Below, piece after piece: positions 1 through 5,815 of a stretch of 6,587 nt of DNA. Location of the stretch: the NCBI GenBank assembly GCA_027023345.1, contig JALVVO010000251.1, positions 1 to 6,587 of the forward strand. Direction: 5' to 3'. Source of the DNA: Thermaceae bacterium (GTDB lineage: Bacteria; Deinococcota; Deinococci; Deinococcales; Marinithermaceae). Both the position numbers and the translations under genes were made by a program. The stretch's first letter is position 1, and each line of letters opens with the position of its first letter. The notes under the pieces were generated by a model. The model ran no database searches. It was not told where the DNA came from and saw nothing but the letters and a program-made list of their open reading frames with translations.

Positions 1-315
1 GCCGAGGCCCAGGCGGCACCCGGGGGCGAGCTCCCGGGCCAGGAACTCCGCCGCCGCCGGGCCGAGGTCCCGCTCCCCCTCAGCGACCACCGCGCCGGCA
101 AGGCCAAAGCGGCGCAATAGGGCCTCTTCCAGCCGGAAGCGCTCGGGCAGGGGCCGGGTGATGCGGAACTCCACCACCCCCTCCTCCCTCGCCCGGGCCA
201 AGAGGCGGGTGACCTTGACCCGGGAAAGCCCGAGCCGCCGGGCGATCCGCTCCTGGGTCAGGCCCTCCTTGTAGTAGAGCCAGGCGACGACGGCGAGAAG
301 TTCCTCCGGGGTCAC
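1..315 (-). CDS. SorC/DeoR-type sugar-binding transcriptional regulator (N-terminal 105 residues; C-terminus beyond the window)
   Basis: The minus frame opens with GTG at 315, whose GTGA overlaps the stop of the RuBisCO-like gene by 4 nt, and stays open to position 1. The first residues read MTPEELLAVVAWLYY. A helix-turn-helix follows at about residues 12-48 (WLYYKEGLTQERIARRLGLS, then a recognition helix with VKVTRLLARAREEG). The linker (ITRPLPERFRLEEALLRRFG) and the start of the effector domain (AVVAEGERDLGPAAAEFLA) follow. This layout is typical of SorC-family sugar regulators such as LsrR or B. subtilis DeoR, which bind a phosphorylated sugar in a C-terminal domain. Being the last gene of the operon suggests autoregulation. 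The two GCGAAC-N4-GTTCAC sites near 5708 and 5780 are the obvious candidate operators. The effector is unknown, perhaps a sugar 1-phosphate made by the operon (inference). Family assignment is firm; ligand and repressor mode are not. Confidence 0.85.
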   Translation of the reverse strand, partial: MTPEELLAVVAWLYYKEGLTQERIARRLGLSRVKVTRLLARAREEGVVEFRITRPLPERFRLEEALLRRFGLAGAVVAEGERDLGPAAAEFLARELAPGCRLGLG

Positions 316-1451
316 GCCGTCCCCCGCACCTCCGCGAAGAAGCGCCGGGCGGCCTCGGCGAGGTCGGGGCCCCGGCGGTGGAGGTCGCCGCCGATCAAGA
401 AGATCAGGTCCTCCCCGTAGAGCGCCCGGATCTCGGGCACCCGCTCGAGGCTCATCCCCCCGCCGGGGGCGGGGAAGGCGGGGGCGAGACCGGCGAGGTC
501 GTCCTTGAGCCCGGCGTTGATCTCGGCGCATTCCTCCTTGGTGAAGGCAAAGCGGCCGCCGTGGTTGGGGAAGATCACCGCGTCGGCGCCGGCGATCCTT
601 TGCAGCTGGCCGAAGAGCGCGTAGTGGGCGATGCCGCCTTCTCCCTTGGGGACGAAGCCGCCGAGGAAGGCGGGGTGGCTGAGGACGGGCAGGCCCACCT
701 CGCGGGCGATCCGCTCCATGCGGTCGAAGCCGACCAGGCCCGGGGCCACCATCACCGCCCCCGCGCCGGCCTCGCGGGCGAGCCGGGCCCGGCGGAGGGT
801 CTCCTCGCCGGGGGCGGTGACGTTGGGGGCGTAGACCGCGCCGGTGCCCTCGAGCACCCGCGTCACCGCCTCCAACCTGGCCTCGAAGGGGGCGAAGGCC
901 TGGTCGGCCAGGCCGTGGTCGTCCTTGATCAGGTGGATCCCGCCCTCGGCCAGGCGGCGGGCCATCTCGGCGAGCTCCCTCGGGGAGAGGCCGAGGGGCT
1001 TCAAGGCGGTGGAGAGGAGGGGGCCACTCGGCACGCCCAGCCGCCGCCGGAGCCCGGCGACGCCAAAGCGCGGCCCGGGGAAACGGGCGGCGAGGCGGGG
1101 GGAGAGGCCGACGCGCAAGAGACGCACGTTCGGGAGCAGGCTCGAGTTGCCGAAGAAGACGTTCAAGAGCTGGGTGAGCTCGCCGCCCACGAGCTCGACC
1201 GCGAAGGAGAGCTCGGCCTCGAAGGCCCCGTCCTCGCGCTCCGCGAGGTCCTCGACGCGGGCCACCACCTCGCCGGCGATGCGGCCGGCGGTGAGCTCGG
1301 CGGGGAACTCGATGGTCTGCTCGACGGCGAGCGCCCGCGCCGCCGCCTCGGCCTCCTCTGGCGTCCCGGCGGCGATGCGGTAGCGGGCGGTGAAGCGTTC
1401 GCCGGAGAGGGTGAGCTCGGTGTCGTATCCGGGGTTCGCCGCGCGGCTCAT
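312..1451 (-). CDS. RuBisCO-like protein (form IV), probable isomerase/enolase of a methylthio- or deoxy-pentulose phosphate
   Basis: A 379-residue protein with the RuBisCO large-subunit fold: N-terminal domain about 1-135, then the barrel. ATG at 1451 is chosen because GGGAG lies 6 nt before it; upstream in-frame codons lie in repeat DNA. By eye alignment to spinach RuBisCO, the base Lys175 is K151 (ALKPLGLS), Lys201 and Asp203 are K176 and D178 (LIKDDHGLADQ), and Asn123 is N102 (FFGN). The phosphate-binding glycines remain at G331-G332 and G354-G355. Glu204 is H179, Lys177 of KPKLGLS is missing, loop-6 Lys334 is R300 (NHGGRF), and the HxHR motif is SHPAF at 258-262. CO2 fixation is therefore unlikely. 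Known RuBisCO-like proteins act as the MtnW enolase, the methylthioribulose-1-phosphate isomerase of Rhodospirillum, or the oxo-isoapionate phosphate enzymes of apiose breakdown. The EQTIE and KDDHG motifs feel closest to the non-photosynthetic clade, but I cannot verify that. Coupling to mtnK and mtnA favours a methylthioribulose or deoxyribulose phosphate substrate. Confidence 0.88.
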   Translation of the reverse strand: MSRAANPGYDTELTLSGERFTARYRIAAGTPEEAEAAARALAVEQTIEFPAELTAGRIAGEVVARVEDLAEREDGAFEAELSFAVELVGGELTQLLNVFFGNSSLLPNVRLLRVGLSPRLAARFPGPRFGVAGLRRRLGVPSGPLLSTALKPLGLSPRELAEMARRLAEGGIHLIKDDHGLADQAFAPFEARLEAVTRVLEGTGAVYAPNVTAPGEETLRRARLAREAGAGAVMVAPGLVGFDRMERIAREVGLPVLSHPAFLGGFVPKGEGGIAHYALFGQLQRIAGADAVIFPNHGGRFAFTKEECAEINAGLKDDLAGLAPAFPAPGGGMSLERVPEIRALYGEDLIFLIGGDLHRRGPDLAEAARRFFAEVRGTA

Positions 1452-1533
1452 AGCGTCTCCCGTACGTGGTGCGTAGTGCGTGGTACGTGGTGAAAAACCC
1501 AACCACGCACCACCAACCACGTACCACGTACCT
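1452..1533. repeat. Degenerate heptamer repeat forming a long imperfect inverted repeat, between the tktC-like gene and the RuBisCO-like gene
   Basis: The left arm (1464-1491, plus strand) is four heptamers: ACGTGGT, GCGTAGT, GCGTGGT, ACGTGGT. After GAAAAACCC, the right arm (1501-1532) carries the complementary series (AACCACG, CACCACC, AACCACG, TACCACG, TACC). Pairing the arms over 32 positions leaves 7 mismatches by my count, so the transcript could fold into a long hairpin with a U-rich loop on the minus strand. The right arm abuts the tktC-like stop, and the left arm reaches almost to the ribosome binding site of the RuBisCO-like gene. It is the only real gap in an otherwise overlapping operon. 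It may be a dispersed genomic repeat that landed here, or a processing or attenuation signal. Only one copy is in the window, so dispersal is not shown. Confidence 0.8.
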
Positions 1534-2535
1534 TCACAGCGCCTCCGCCTTAAAGTCCCCGTGCACCGGCTCCAGGCGCACCGCCTTCAGGTCCTCCTCC
1601 TCGATCCCGAGCTCCTCGCCCAGCATCCGCTCGACCCCCCGCACCAGGGCGAGGGCGTCGAGGCCGTAGTAACGCATCAAGTAGGGGCGGCTGCCCCCGT
1701 GGGCGTAGGTGTCGGGGATGCCGAGCCGGAGGAGCTTCTTCCCCACCCCCGCCTCGGCCATCACCTCGGCGACCTCGCTGCCCAGGCCGCCGACGATGGT
1801 GTGGTTTTCGAAGGTGATGACGCCGTAGCGGGCGTTCTCTATGGCCTCGAGCACCGCCGGGTCGTCGAAGGGCTTGTGGGTGGTGACGTGCAGGTGGGTG
1901 ATCGAGACGCCCTTCTTCTCCAGTACCTCGGTGGCCCGCATCGCCTCCTCGGTGGTGATCCCGGCGGTGAAGAGGGCGAGGTCGGTGCCCTTCTTCAGGT
2001 GGCGGGCGCGGCCGAGCTTAAAGGGCTCGGTAAAGAGCCTGGGGATCTGGCCCCGCAGCATGCGGATGTAGACCGGGCCGTCCACCGCCTGGGCCACGTC
2101 GAGAACGGTCTCCACGTCGGTGGCGTCGCCGGTCTCGAGCACCGTCATGTTGGGAACAGCCCGCATGATGGCCACGTCCTCGATGGCCTGGTGGGTGGCC
2201 CCGCCGGGGGTGGTGATCCCGGGCAGAAAGCCCACGATCCGGACCCGCAGGTTGGGGTAGGCAACCGACATCTGGATCTGGTCGAGGGCGCGGCGGTAGA
2301 GGAAGACGGCGAAGGTGTGCACCCAGGGGGTGAAGCCCTCCCTCGCCATGCCCCCGGCGGCCGAGATCATGTTCTGCTCGGTCATCCCGAACGAGTAGAA
2401 GCGCTCGGGGTAGGTCTCGGCGAAGAGGCGGACCTCGGTGGAGCTGGTCAGGTCGGCGGAGAAGACCACCACCTCGGGCTTGTCCGCCGCCCACTTCACC
2501 AGGTTCCGCTGGTGGACCTGGGTCTCGAGCTTCAC
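1534..2535 (-). CDS. Transketolase-like enzyme, C-terminal subunit (pyrimidine-binding and C-terminal domains)
   Basis: A 333-residue protein matching the second half of transketolase. I prefer GTG at 2535, since its GTGA overlaps the stop of the preceding gene as at other junctions and a G-rich run lies 6 nt upstream. ATG at 2550 in the same frame is the alternative and would give 338 residues. The pyrimidine domain has the catalytic glutamate E53 in GMTEQNM, TFAVFLYRRALDQI at 74-87, ATHQAIEDVAIMRAVPNM at 113-130 and DGPVYIRMLRGQIPR at 152-166. The C-terminal domain has FENHTIVGGLGSEVAEVMAE at 242-261. It should pair with the adjacent N-terminal subunit to form one thiamine-diphosphate active site. 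The usual HxGxTxGEDGxTHQ segment is changed: the histidine is F103 and the aspartate (E. coli Asp469) is G111, while H115 remains. The N-terminal arginine that contacts acceptor phosphate (E. coli Arg358) seems to be T5. A non-standard substrate is therefore likely. Confidence 0.9.
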   Translation of the reverse strand: MKLETQVHQRNLVKWAADKPEVVVFSADLTSSTEVRLFAETYPERFYSFGMTEQNMISAAGGMAREGFTPWVHTFAVFLYRRALDQIQMSVAYPNLRVRIVGFLPGITTPGGATHQAIEDVAIMRAVPNMTVLETGDATDVETVLDVAQAVDGPVYIRMLRGQIPRLFTEPFKLGRARHLKKGTDLALFTAGITTEEAMRATEVLEKKGVSITHLHVTTHKPFDDPAVLEAIENARYGVITFENHTIVGGLGSEVAEVMAEAGVGKKLLRLGIPDTYAHGGSRPYLMRYYGLDALALVRGVERMLGEELGIEEEDLKAVRLEPVHGDFKAEAL

Positions 2536-3443
2536 TTCTTGCCCCCCCATTTCTCGACGTAGAAGCGCTCGAGCGCCTCCTTCTCCTCGGGCCTCGTGAA
2601 GCGGATGTAGTGGAACCTGGGGGCCCGCTCGGCGAGCACCTCGACCCCGCAGTAGGGGTTGGTGCGGGCGATGACGAAGAGCGCCTTGCCCTCGTGGGGC
2701 ACCTCGGCGGCGGCCGCGAGCGCTTCCACGTCGTGCCCGTCCACCTCCACCGCCACCGCCCCGAAGGCCAAAAGGCGATCTTTCAGCGGCTCGATCCGCA
2801 TCACCTCGTCGATCCGCCCGTCGGCCGACTGGCCGTTCGCGTCGATGTAGACGACGACGCTATCGAGCTTGTAAAAGGCCAGGGTCTCGACCGCCTCCCA
2901 GGTCTGGCCGATCATGAACTCGCCGTCGGACATGAAGACGAAGTTCCGCCCGCTTTCGCCGTGCTCCCTCCGGGCCAGCGCGATCCCGATCACCTGGCTG
3001 AGCGCCTGGCCCAAGGAGCCCGCCATCAGCTCGTGCCCCGGGGAGTGCTCGGCCCCGATCATCTCCACCGTGCTGCCGTCTTGGTTGAACATCAAAAGGC
3101 CCTCCTCGGCCATCCGCCCGGTCTCGACCAGGGTGGCGTAGAGGACCAGGGCGTAGTGCACCGGGCTGATGAAGAAGCGATCGAGGTGGGGCTCCTTGGG
3201 GCCGTTGTAGCCGGCGCCGGTGGCGTAGTCCTCATTCCCCGCCCGGGGCACGCCCCGAAACGGCGGCGGCACCGGCGGGGCCACCGAGGGTCCGAGGTTC
3301 ATCACCTTGGTGTAGAGGGTGGCGAGGATCTCGGCGCTACTGCAGGCCTGGCTCAGGTAGCCGCCGCCGTTTTTCAGGGTGAAGGCGGTGACCCGGCGGC
3401 GGATCCCGTCGGCCACCCTCTTCGCTTCTTCCTGCCAGCTCAC
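2532..3443 (-). CDS. Transketolase-like enzyme, N-terminal subunit (thiamine-diphosphate-binding domain)
   Basis: A 303-residue protein corresponding to the first half of transketolase. GTG at 3443 overlaps the mtnA stop by 4 nt (GTGA), with GAGGAGG 7 nt upstream. AGSLGQALSQVIGIALA at 141-157 matches the family GSLGQGLS motif. The diphosphate/Mg site is SDGEFMIGQTWEA at 172-184, through N203 in YIDANGQSADG; the usual GDG is SDG. The GHA histidine is kept in SPVHYA (H97), and the WHG histidine is probably H278. The SGHPG-like histidine near the N-terminus (E. coli His26) is Y29 in NGGGYLSQACSSAEIL. Residues about 51-85 form a Pro/Gly-rich insert not usual in split transketolases. It needs the downstream C-terminal subunit for catalysis. 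Not a DXP synthase or an E1 alpha chain, judging by the Tkt-type motifs and the split. The reaction is probably transfer or release of a two-carbon unit from a ketose phosphate, with a substrate other than the pentose-pathway ones (inference). Confidence 0.9.
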   Translation of the reverse strand: MSWQEEAKRVADGIRRRVTAFTLKNGGGYLSQACSSAEILATLYTKVMNLGPSVAPPVPPPFRGVPRAGNEDYATGAGYNGPKEPHLDRFFISPVHYALVLYATLVETGRMAEEGLLMFNQDGSTVEMIGAEHSPGHELMAGSLGQALSQVIGIALARREHGESGRNFVFMSDGEFMIGQTWEAVETLAFYKLDSVVVYIDANGQSADGRIDEVMRIEPLKDRLLAFGAVAVEVDGHDVEALAAAAEVPHEGKALFVIARTNPYCGVEVLAERAPRFHYIRFTRPEEKEALERFYVEKWGGKK

Positions 3444-4471
3444 GACCGGGCCTCCTCGGCCTTCGCCACCAGGGCGGGAAGGCTCTCCAAAAAGGGCGGG
3501 TAGGCGATGCCCACCTCGGTGACGATGGCGGTGATGAGCTCGGCCGGGGTCACGTCGAAGGCGGGGTTGTAGACCGGGCTCCCCTCGGGGACCACGCGCG
3601 TATCTCCGCAGTGGGTGACCTCCTCGGGCGCGCGCTCCTCGATAGGAATGGCCTCGCCGCTCGGGGTCTTCAAGTCGATGGTGCTGGTGGGGGCGGCGAC
3701 GTAGAAGGGAATGCCGTGGTAGCGGGCGGCGATGGCCAGGTTGTAGGTCCCGATCTTGTTGGCGGTGTCGCCATTGGCCGCGATGCGGTCGGCCCCCACC
3801 ACCACCAGGTCGATGCCGAACTTCTTCATCACGTGCCCGCTCGCCCCGTCCACGATCACCGTGTGGGGGATGCCGAGCTCCCGCATCTCGAAGGCGGAAA
3901 GCCGCGCCCCCTGGAGCCGGGGGCGGGTCTCGTCGAGGAAGGCGTGGACCTTCTTGCCGGCCTCATGGGCGATGCGGATGATCCCGAGGGCGGTGCCGTA
4001 GTCCACCGTCGCCAGCGAGCCGGTGTTGCAGTGGTGCAGGATCCTCGCCTCGTCCGGGATCAGGGGAAGGGCGTTATGGCCGATCGCCTTGTTGGCGGCG
4101 ACGTCCTCCTCGGCGATCCGAAGGGCCTCGGCCTCAAGCGCCAAAAAGAGCGCCTCCCGGTCCCCGGAAAACCCCTCCCAGACCCGCTTCATCCGGTCCA
4201 GGGCCCAAAAGAGGTTGACCGCGGTGGGGCGGGAGGCCCTGAGGATTTGGTCGGCCTCGGCCAGGTCCCGGCCCGCCCGTGCGGCGAGCGCCATCCCGAA
4301 GGCCGCCGCCGCCCCGATCGCCGGCGCCCCCCGCACCGCCATGGAGCGGATCGCCTCGGCAACCTCCTCGGGGGTCCTCAGCTCCAGAAAGACCTTCGCC
4401 TCGGGGATCCGCCGCTGGTCCAAAAGGACCAGCCGGTCCCCCTTCCACTCGATCGAGCGAAACGTGCTCAA
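3440..4471 (-). CDS. mtnA: S-methyl-5-thioribose-1-phosphate isomerase
   Basis: The enzyme converts 5-methylthioribose 1-phosphate to 5-methylthioribulose 1-phosphate in methionine salvage; some homologues also take the 5-deoxyribose analogue. The 343-residue product has the normal family length. RGAPAIG is at 47-53, HCNTGSLAT at 147-155 with catalytic C148, GADRIAANGDTANKIGTY at 226-243 with catalytic D228, and NPAFDVTP at 302-309. C148 and D228 are both offset by 12 from the B. subtilis pair Cys160/Asp240, so they correspond. The start is TTG at 4471: TTGA overlaps the mtnK stop by 4 nt, GGGAGGG lies 7 nt upstream, and no ATG or GTG occurs nearby in frame. The reading frame stays open upstream to 4729, but only as a shadow of mtnK. 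eIF2B-type proteins and archaeal ribose-1,5-bisphosphate isomerase are relatives; the motifs and the mtnK partner favour MtnA. Confidence 0.95.
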   Translation of the reverse strand: MSTFRSIEWKGDRLVLLDQRRIPEAKVFLELRTPEEVAEAIRSMAVRGAPAIGAAAAFGMALAARAGRDLAEADQILRASRPTAVNLFWALDRMKRVWEGFSGDREALFLALEAEALRIAEEDVAANKAIGHNALPLIPDEARILHHCNTGSLATVDYGTALGIIRIAHEAGKKVHAFLDETRPRLQGARLSAFEMRELGIPHTVIVDGASGHVMKKFGIDLVVVGADRIAANGDTANKIGTYNLAIAARYHGIPFYVAAPTSTIDLKTPSGEAIPIEERAPEEVTHCGDTRVVPEGSPVYNPAFDVTPAELITAIVTEVGIAYPPFLESLPALVAKAEEARS

Positions 4472-5670
4472 AGCAACACCCTCCCTTCCCGCACCAGCCC
4501 GGCGAGCTCCTCGATCGTCTCGAGGCCCCGCCAGGAGCGGATCCACCGCCGCGCGATGTCGAGCCCCAGGCTCTCGGCGGCGGCCCGCTCCGCTTCGTCC
4601 TCGATGGACCAGAAGTCGGAGACGTGGGCCATCCCGATGAGCCGGCGGAACATCTCGGCGGCGCCGAACCCGGCGGCGTCCTTCAAGAGCCGCTTGAGGT
4701 AGCGCTCGCGGTAACGGTCCGAGTACCACTCCTCGGGGTTCGCGTCTCGCTCCCAGGCGGAGAGGAACTCCCGCTCGAAGACCCGCCAGGTCTCCTCGAA
4801 GCTCTCCAGCAGCCAGGCCCGGAACGCCCGCTTTTCCTCCTCGTTCGGGGCGTGGGCCTCGTAGGCGGCGTAGGCGAGGGCGAGGTTTCCCAGGTAGGTG
4901 CCGAGGTCGTGGCCCATGGGTCCGAAGAAGGCGAACTCGGGGTCCACCACCTTGGTCTCGTCCTCGCTCGCGAGGATCGAGCCGGTGTGGAGGTCGTTGT
5001 GGATGAGCGCCTGGGCCTGGGTCATGTAGCGTTCCTTTAGCTCGTGGACCTCGGCCCGGAGGGCGTCGTCGGCGTAGATCTCCTGGACGATCGGCTCCAA
5101 GGGCCTCGAGTAGCGGTTATTGGGGTGGGGTTTGTAGGGCTGGGTGAAGACCAGGTCCTCCTGAACCTTGCGGAGCACCGGATTCACGAGCTCGGCAGCC
5201 CAGGCCTTCTTCTCCCCCGAGGGCAGGTAGAGGTCGGAGGTGTAAAAGAGGGTGCGCGCCATGTAGCGGCCGAGGTGCTCGGCGGCCCGGGGAAAGCGTA
5301 CCCCCTCCCGGAGGGCGGCCCGCATCTCGCGGTGGCGGGCGAGGTCCTCCATCACGATCACCGCGTCGTTCTCGTCGAAGAAGTGGACCTTGGGAACCTG
5401 CTCGGGGGCGTGCTCGCCAGCGACCTTGAGCACCGCGTACTCGACCTTGAGCCGGTCGGTGGGCATCTTGAAGTCGGGGTAGCGCCAGGCGTAGGGCAGC
5501 GCCTGCTTGACCACCACCGAACGACCGGTGGCGGGGTTTTTCACCCGAAAGAGCAGGTTGACGTTCCCCTCGGTGATCGGCTCGGCCTGCCAGGCCCCCT
5601 CCCCGAGCAGGGGGCTGAGCCCCTTTCGCCGGAGGTAGTCCTGCACGGTCCGCTCGTTCAAGGCTTCCAC
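4468..5670 (-). CDS. mtnK: S-methyl-5-thioribose kinase
   Basis: The enzyme phosphorylates 5-methylthioribose at C1 with ATP, making the substrate of MtnA; some members also accept 5-deoxyribose. The 400-residue protein has the kinase-like fold of MtnK: ITEGNVNLLFRV at 32-43 (glycine loop), VVVKQALPYAWR at 52-63 with the ATP lysine K55, IVMEDL at 105-110 (hinge), IHNDLHTGSI at 223-232 with catalytic base D226, and VVDPEFAFFGPMGHDLG at 241-257 with metal-binding D243. The usual HGDLHTGS reads HNDLHTGS here, a change also common in aminoglycoside-phosphotransferase relatives and probably harmless. GTG at 5670 is the start, with AAAGGGG about 6-7 nt upstream. First gene of the operon, behind the promoter and operator region. 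A kinase implies that free methylthioribose is made by a nucleosidase or imported; neither gene is in the window. Confidence 0.95.
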   Translation of the reverse strand: MEALNERTVQDYLRRKGLSPLLGEGAWQAEPITEGNVNLLFRVKNPATGRSVVVKQALPYAWRYPDFKMPTDRLKVEYAVLKVAGEHAPEQVPKVHFFDENDAVIVMEDLARHREMRAALREGVRFPRAAEHLGRYMARTLFYTSDLYLPSGEKKAWAAELVNPVLRKVQEDLVFTQPYKPHPNNRYSRPLEPIVQEIYADDALRAEVHELKERYMTQAQALIHNDLHTGSILASEDETKVVDPEFAFFGPMGHDLGTYLGNLALAYAAYEAHAPNEEEKRAFRAWLLESFEETWRVFEREFLSAWERDANPEEWYSDRYRERYLKRLLKDAAGFGAAEMFRRLIGMAHVSDFWSIEDEAERAAAESLGLDIARRWIRSWRGLETIEELAGLVREGRVLL

Positions 5671-5707
5671 GCCGTACCCCTTTCCCCGGGCGAGGCCTTC
5701 CGCCCGG

Positions 5708-5725
5708 CGGTGAACGATTGTTCGC
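5708..5725 (-). promoter_or_regulatory. Operator-like inverted repeat, downstream copy in the mtnK leader
   Basis: Read on the minus strand the site is GCGAACAATCGTTCACCG, with palindromic arms GYGAAC-N4-GTTCRC. It matches the second site at 5780-5797 at 16 of 18 positions. It lies just downstream of the predicted mtnK transcription start (about +16 to +33), where bound protein would block transcription. TGAAC/GTTCA half-sites are typical of SorC/DeoR-type regulators, and such a regulator closes this operon. The link is an inference from motif and context. Confidence 0.7.
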
Positions 5726-5747
5726 TTCTAAACATTTATACGGGCCC

Positions 5748-5776
5748 ACTCTAGCCCCGGGGCCGCGCGGGGTCAA
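5748..5776 (-). promoter_or_regulatory. Predicted sigma70-type promoter of the mtnK operon
   Basis: On the minus strand, TTGACC (5776-5771) is followed after 17 bp by TAGAGT (5753-5748), matching the -35 and -10 consensus at 5 and 4 of 6 positions. Transcription would start near 5741, about 70 nt before the mtnK GTG. The two operator-like sites lie immediately on either side, which supports this choice. A second A/T-rich hexamer, TATAAA (5740-5735), lacks a -35 partner at normal spacing. Confidence 0.65.
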
Positions 5777-5779
5777 TCC

Positions 5780-5797
5780 GCGAACAAAGGTTCACCG
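5780..5797 (+). promoter_or_regulatory. Operator-like inverted repeat, copy upstream of the mtnK -35 box
   Basis: Read on the plus strand the site is GCGAACAAAGGTTCACCG, in opposite orientation to the copy at 5708-5725. The palindrome centres are 70 bp apart. It sits 4 bp beyond the mtnK -35 box and about 19 bp before the rpsT -35 candidate. It could act with the first site by looping DNA across the promoter. An effect on rpsT cannot be excluded but seems less likely. Confidence 0.7.
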
Positions 5798-5815
5798 GAG
5801 GGGCGCGGATCGCGG

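Noticed and set aside
312..1451. Functional carboxylating RuBisCO, with MtnA acting as ribose-1,5-bisphosphate isomerase in an AMP-type pathway
   Set aside because: Loop-6 lysine, Glu204 and the HxHR motif are absent, no AMP phosphorylase gene is present, and the kinase is clearly MtnK.
1452..1520. Longer start for the RuBisCO-like protein at 1520
   Set aside because: The extra 23 residues are encoded by the heptamer repeat, and a good ribosome binding site precedes ATG at 1451.
1464..1532. CRISPR array
   Set aside because: Repeat units are only 7 nt, contiguous and without spacers, and they are arranged as opposing arms of a hairpin.
378..2562. Long plus-strand open frames opposite the RuBisCO-like and tktC-like genes (378-1493 and 1480-2562)
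   Set aside because: They are antisense shadows caused by high GC at third positions. The products are low-complexity runs of G, E, H, P and L with no family motifs, while the minus strand carries clear conserved proteins.
1534..3443. Split DXP synthase or 2-oxoacid dehydrogenase E1 alpha/beta pair
   Set aside because: The order and motifs (GSLGQALS, WEAVETLAFYKLD, GMTEQNM, ATHQAIEDVAIMRAVPNM) are of the transketolase type, and no lipoyl or E3 partners are nearby.
5735..5740. TATAAA (minus strand) as the -10 box of mtnK
   Set aside because: No -35-like hexamer lies 16-18 bp upstream, whereas TTGACC-17-TAGAGT fits between the operators. It may still help melting or act as a secondary start.
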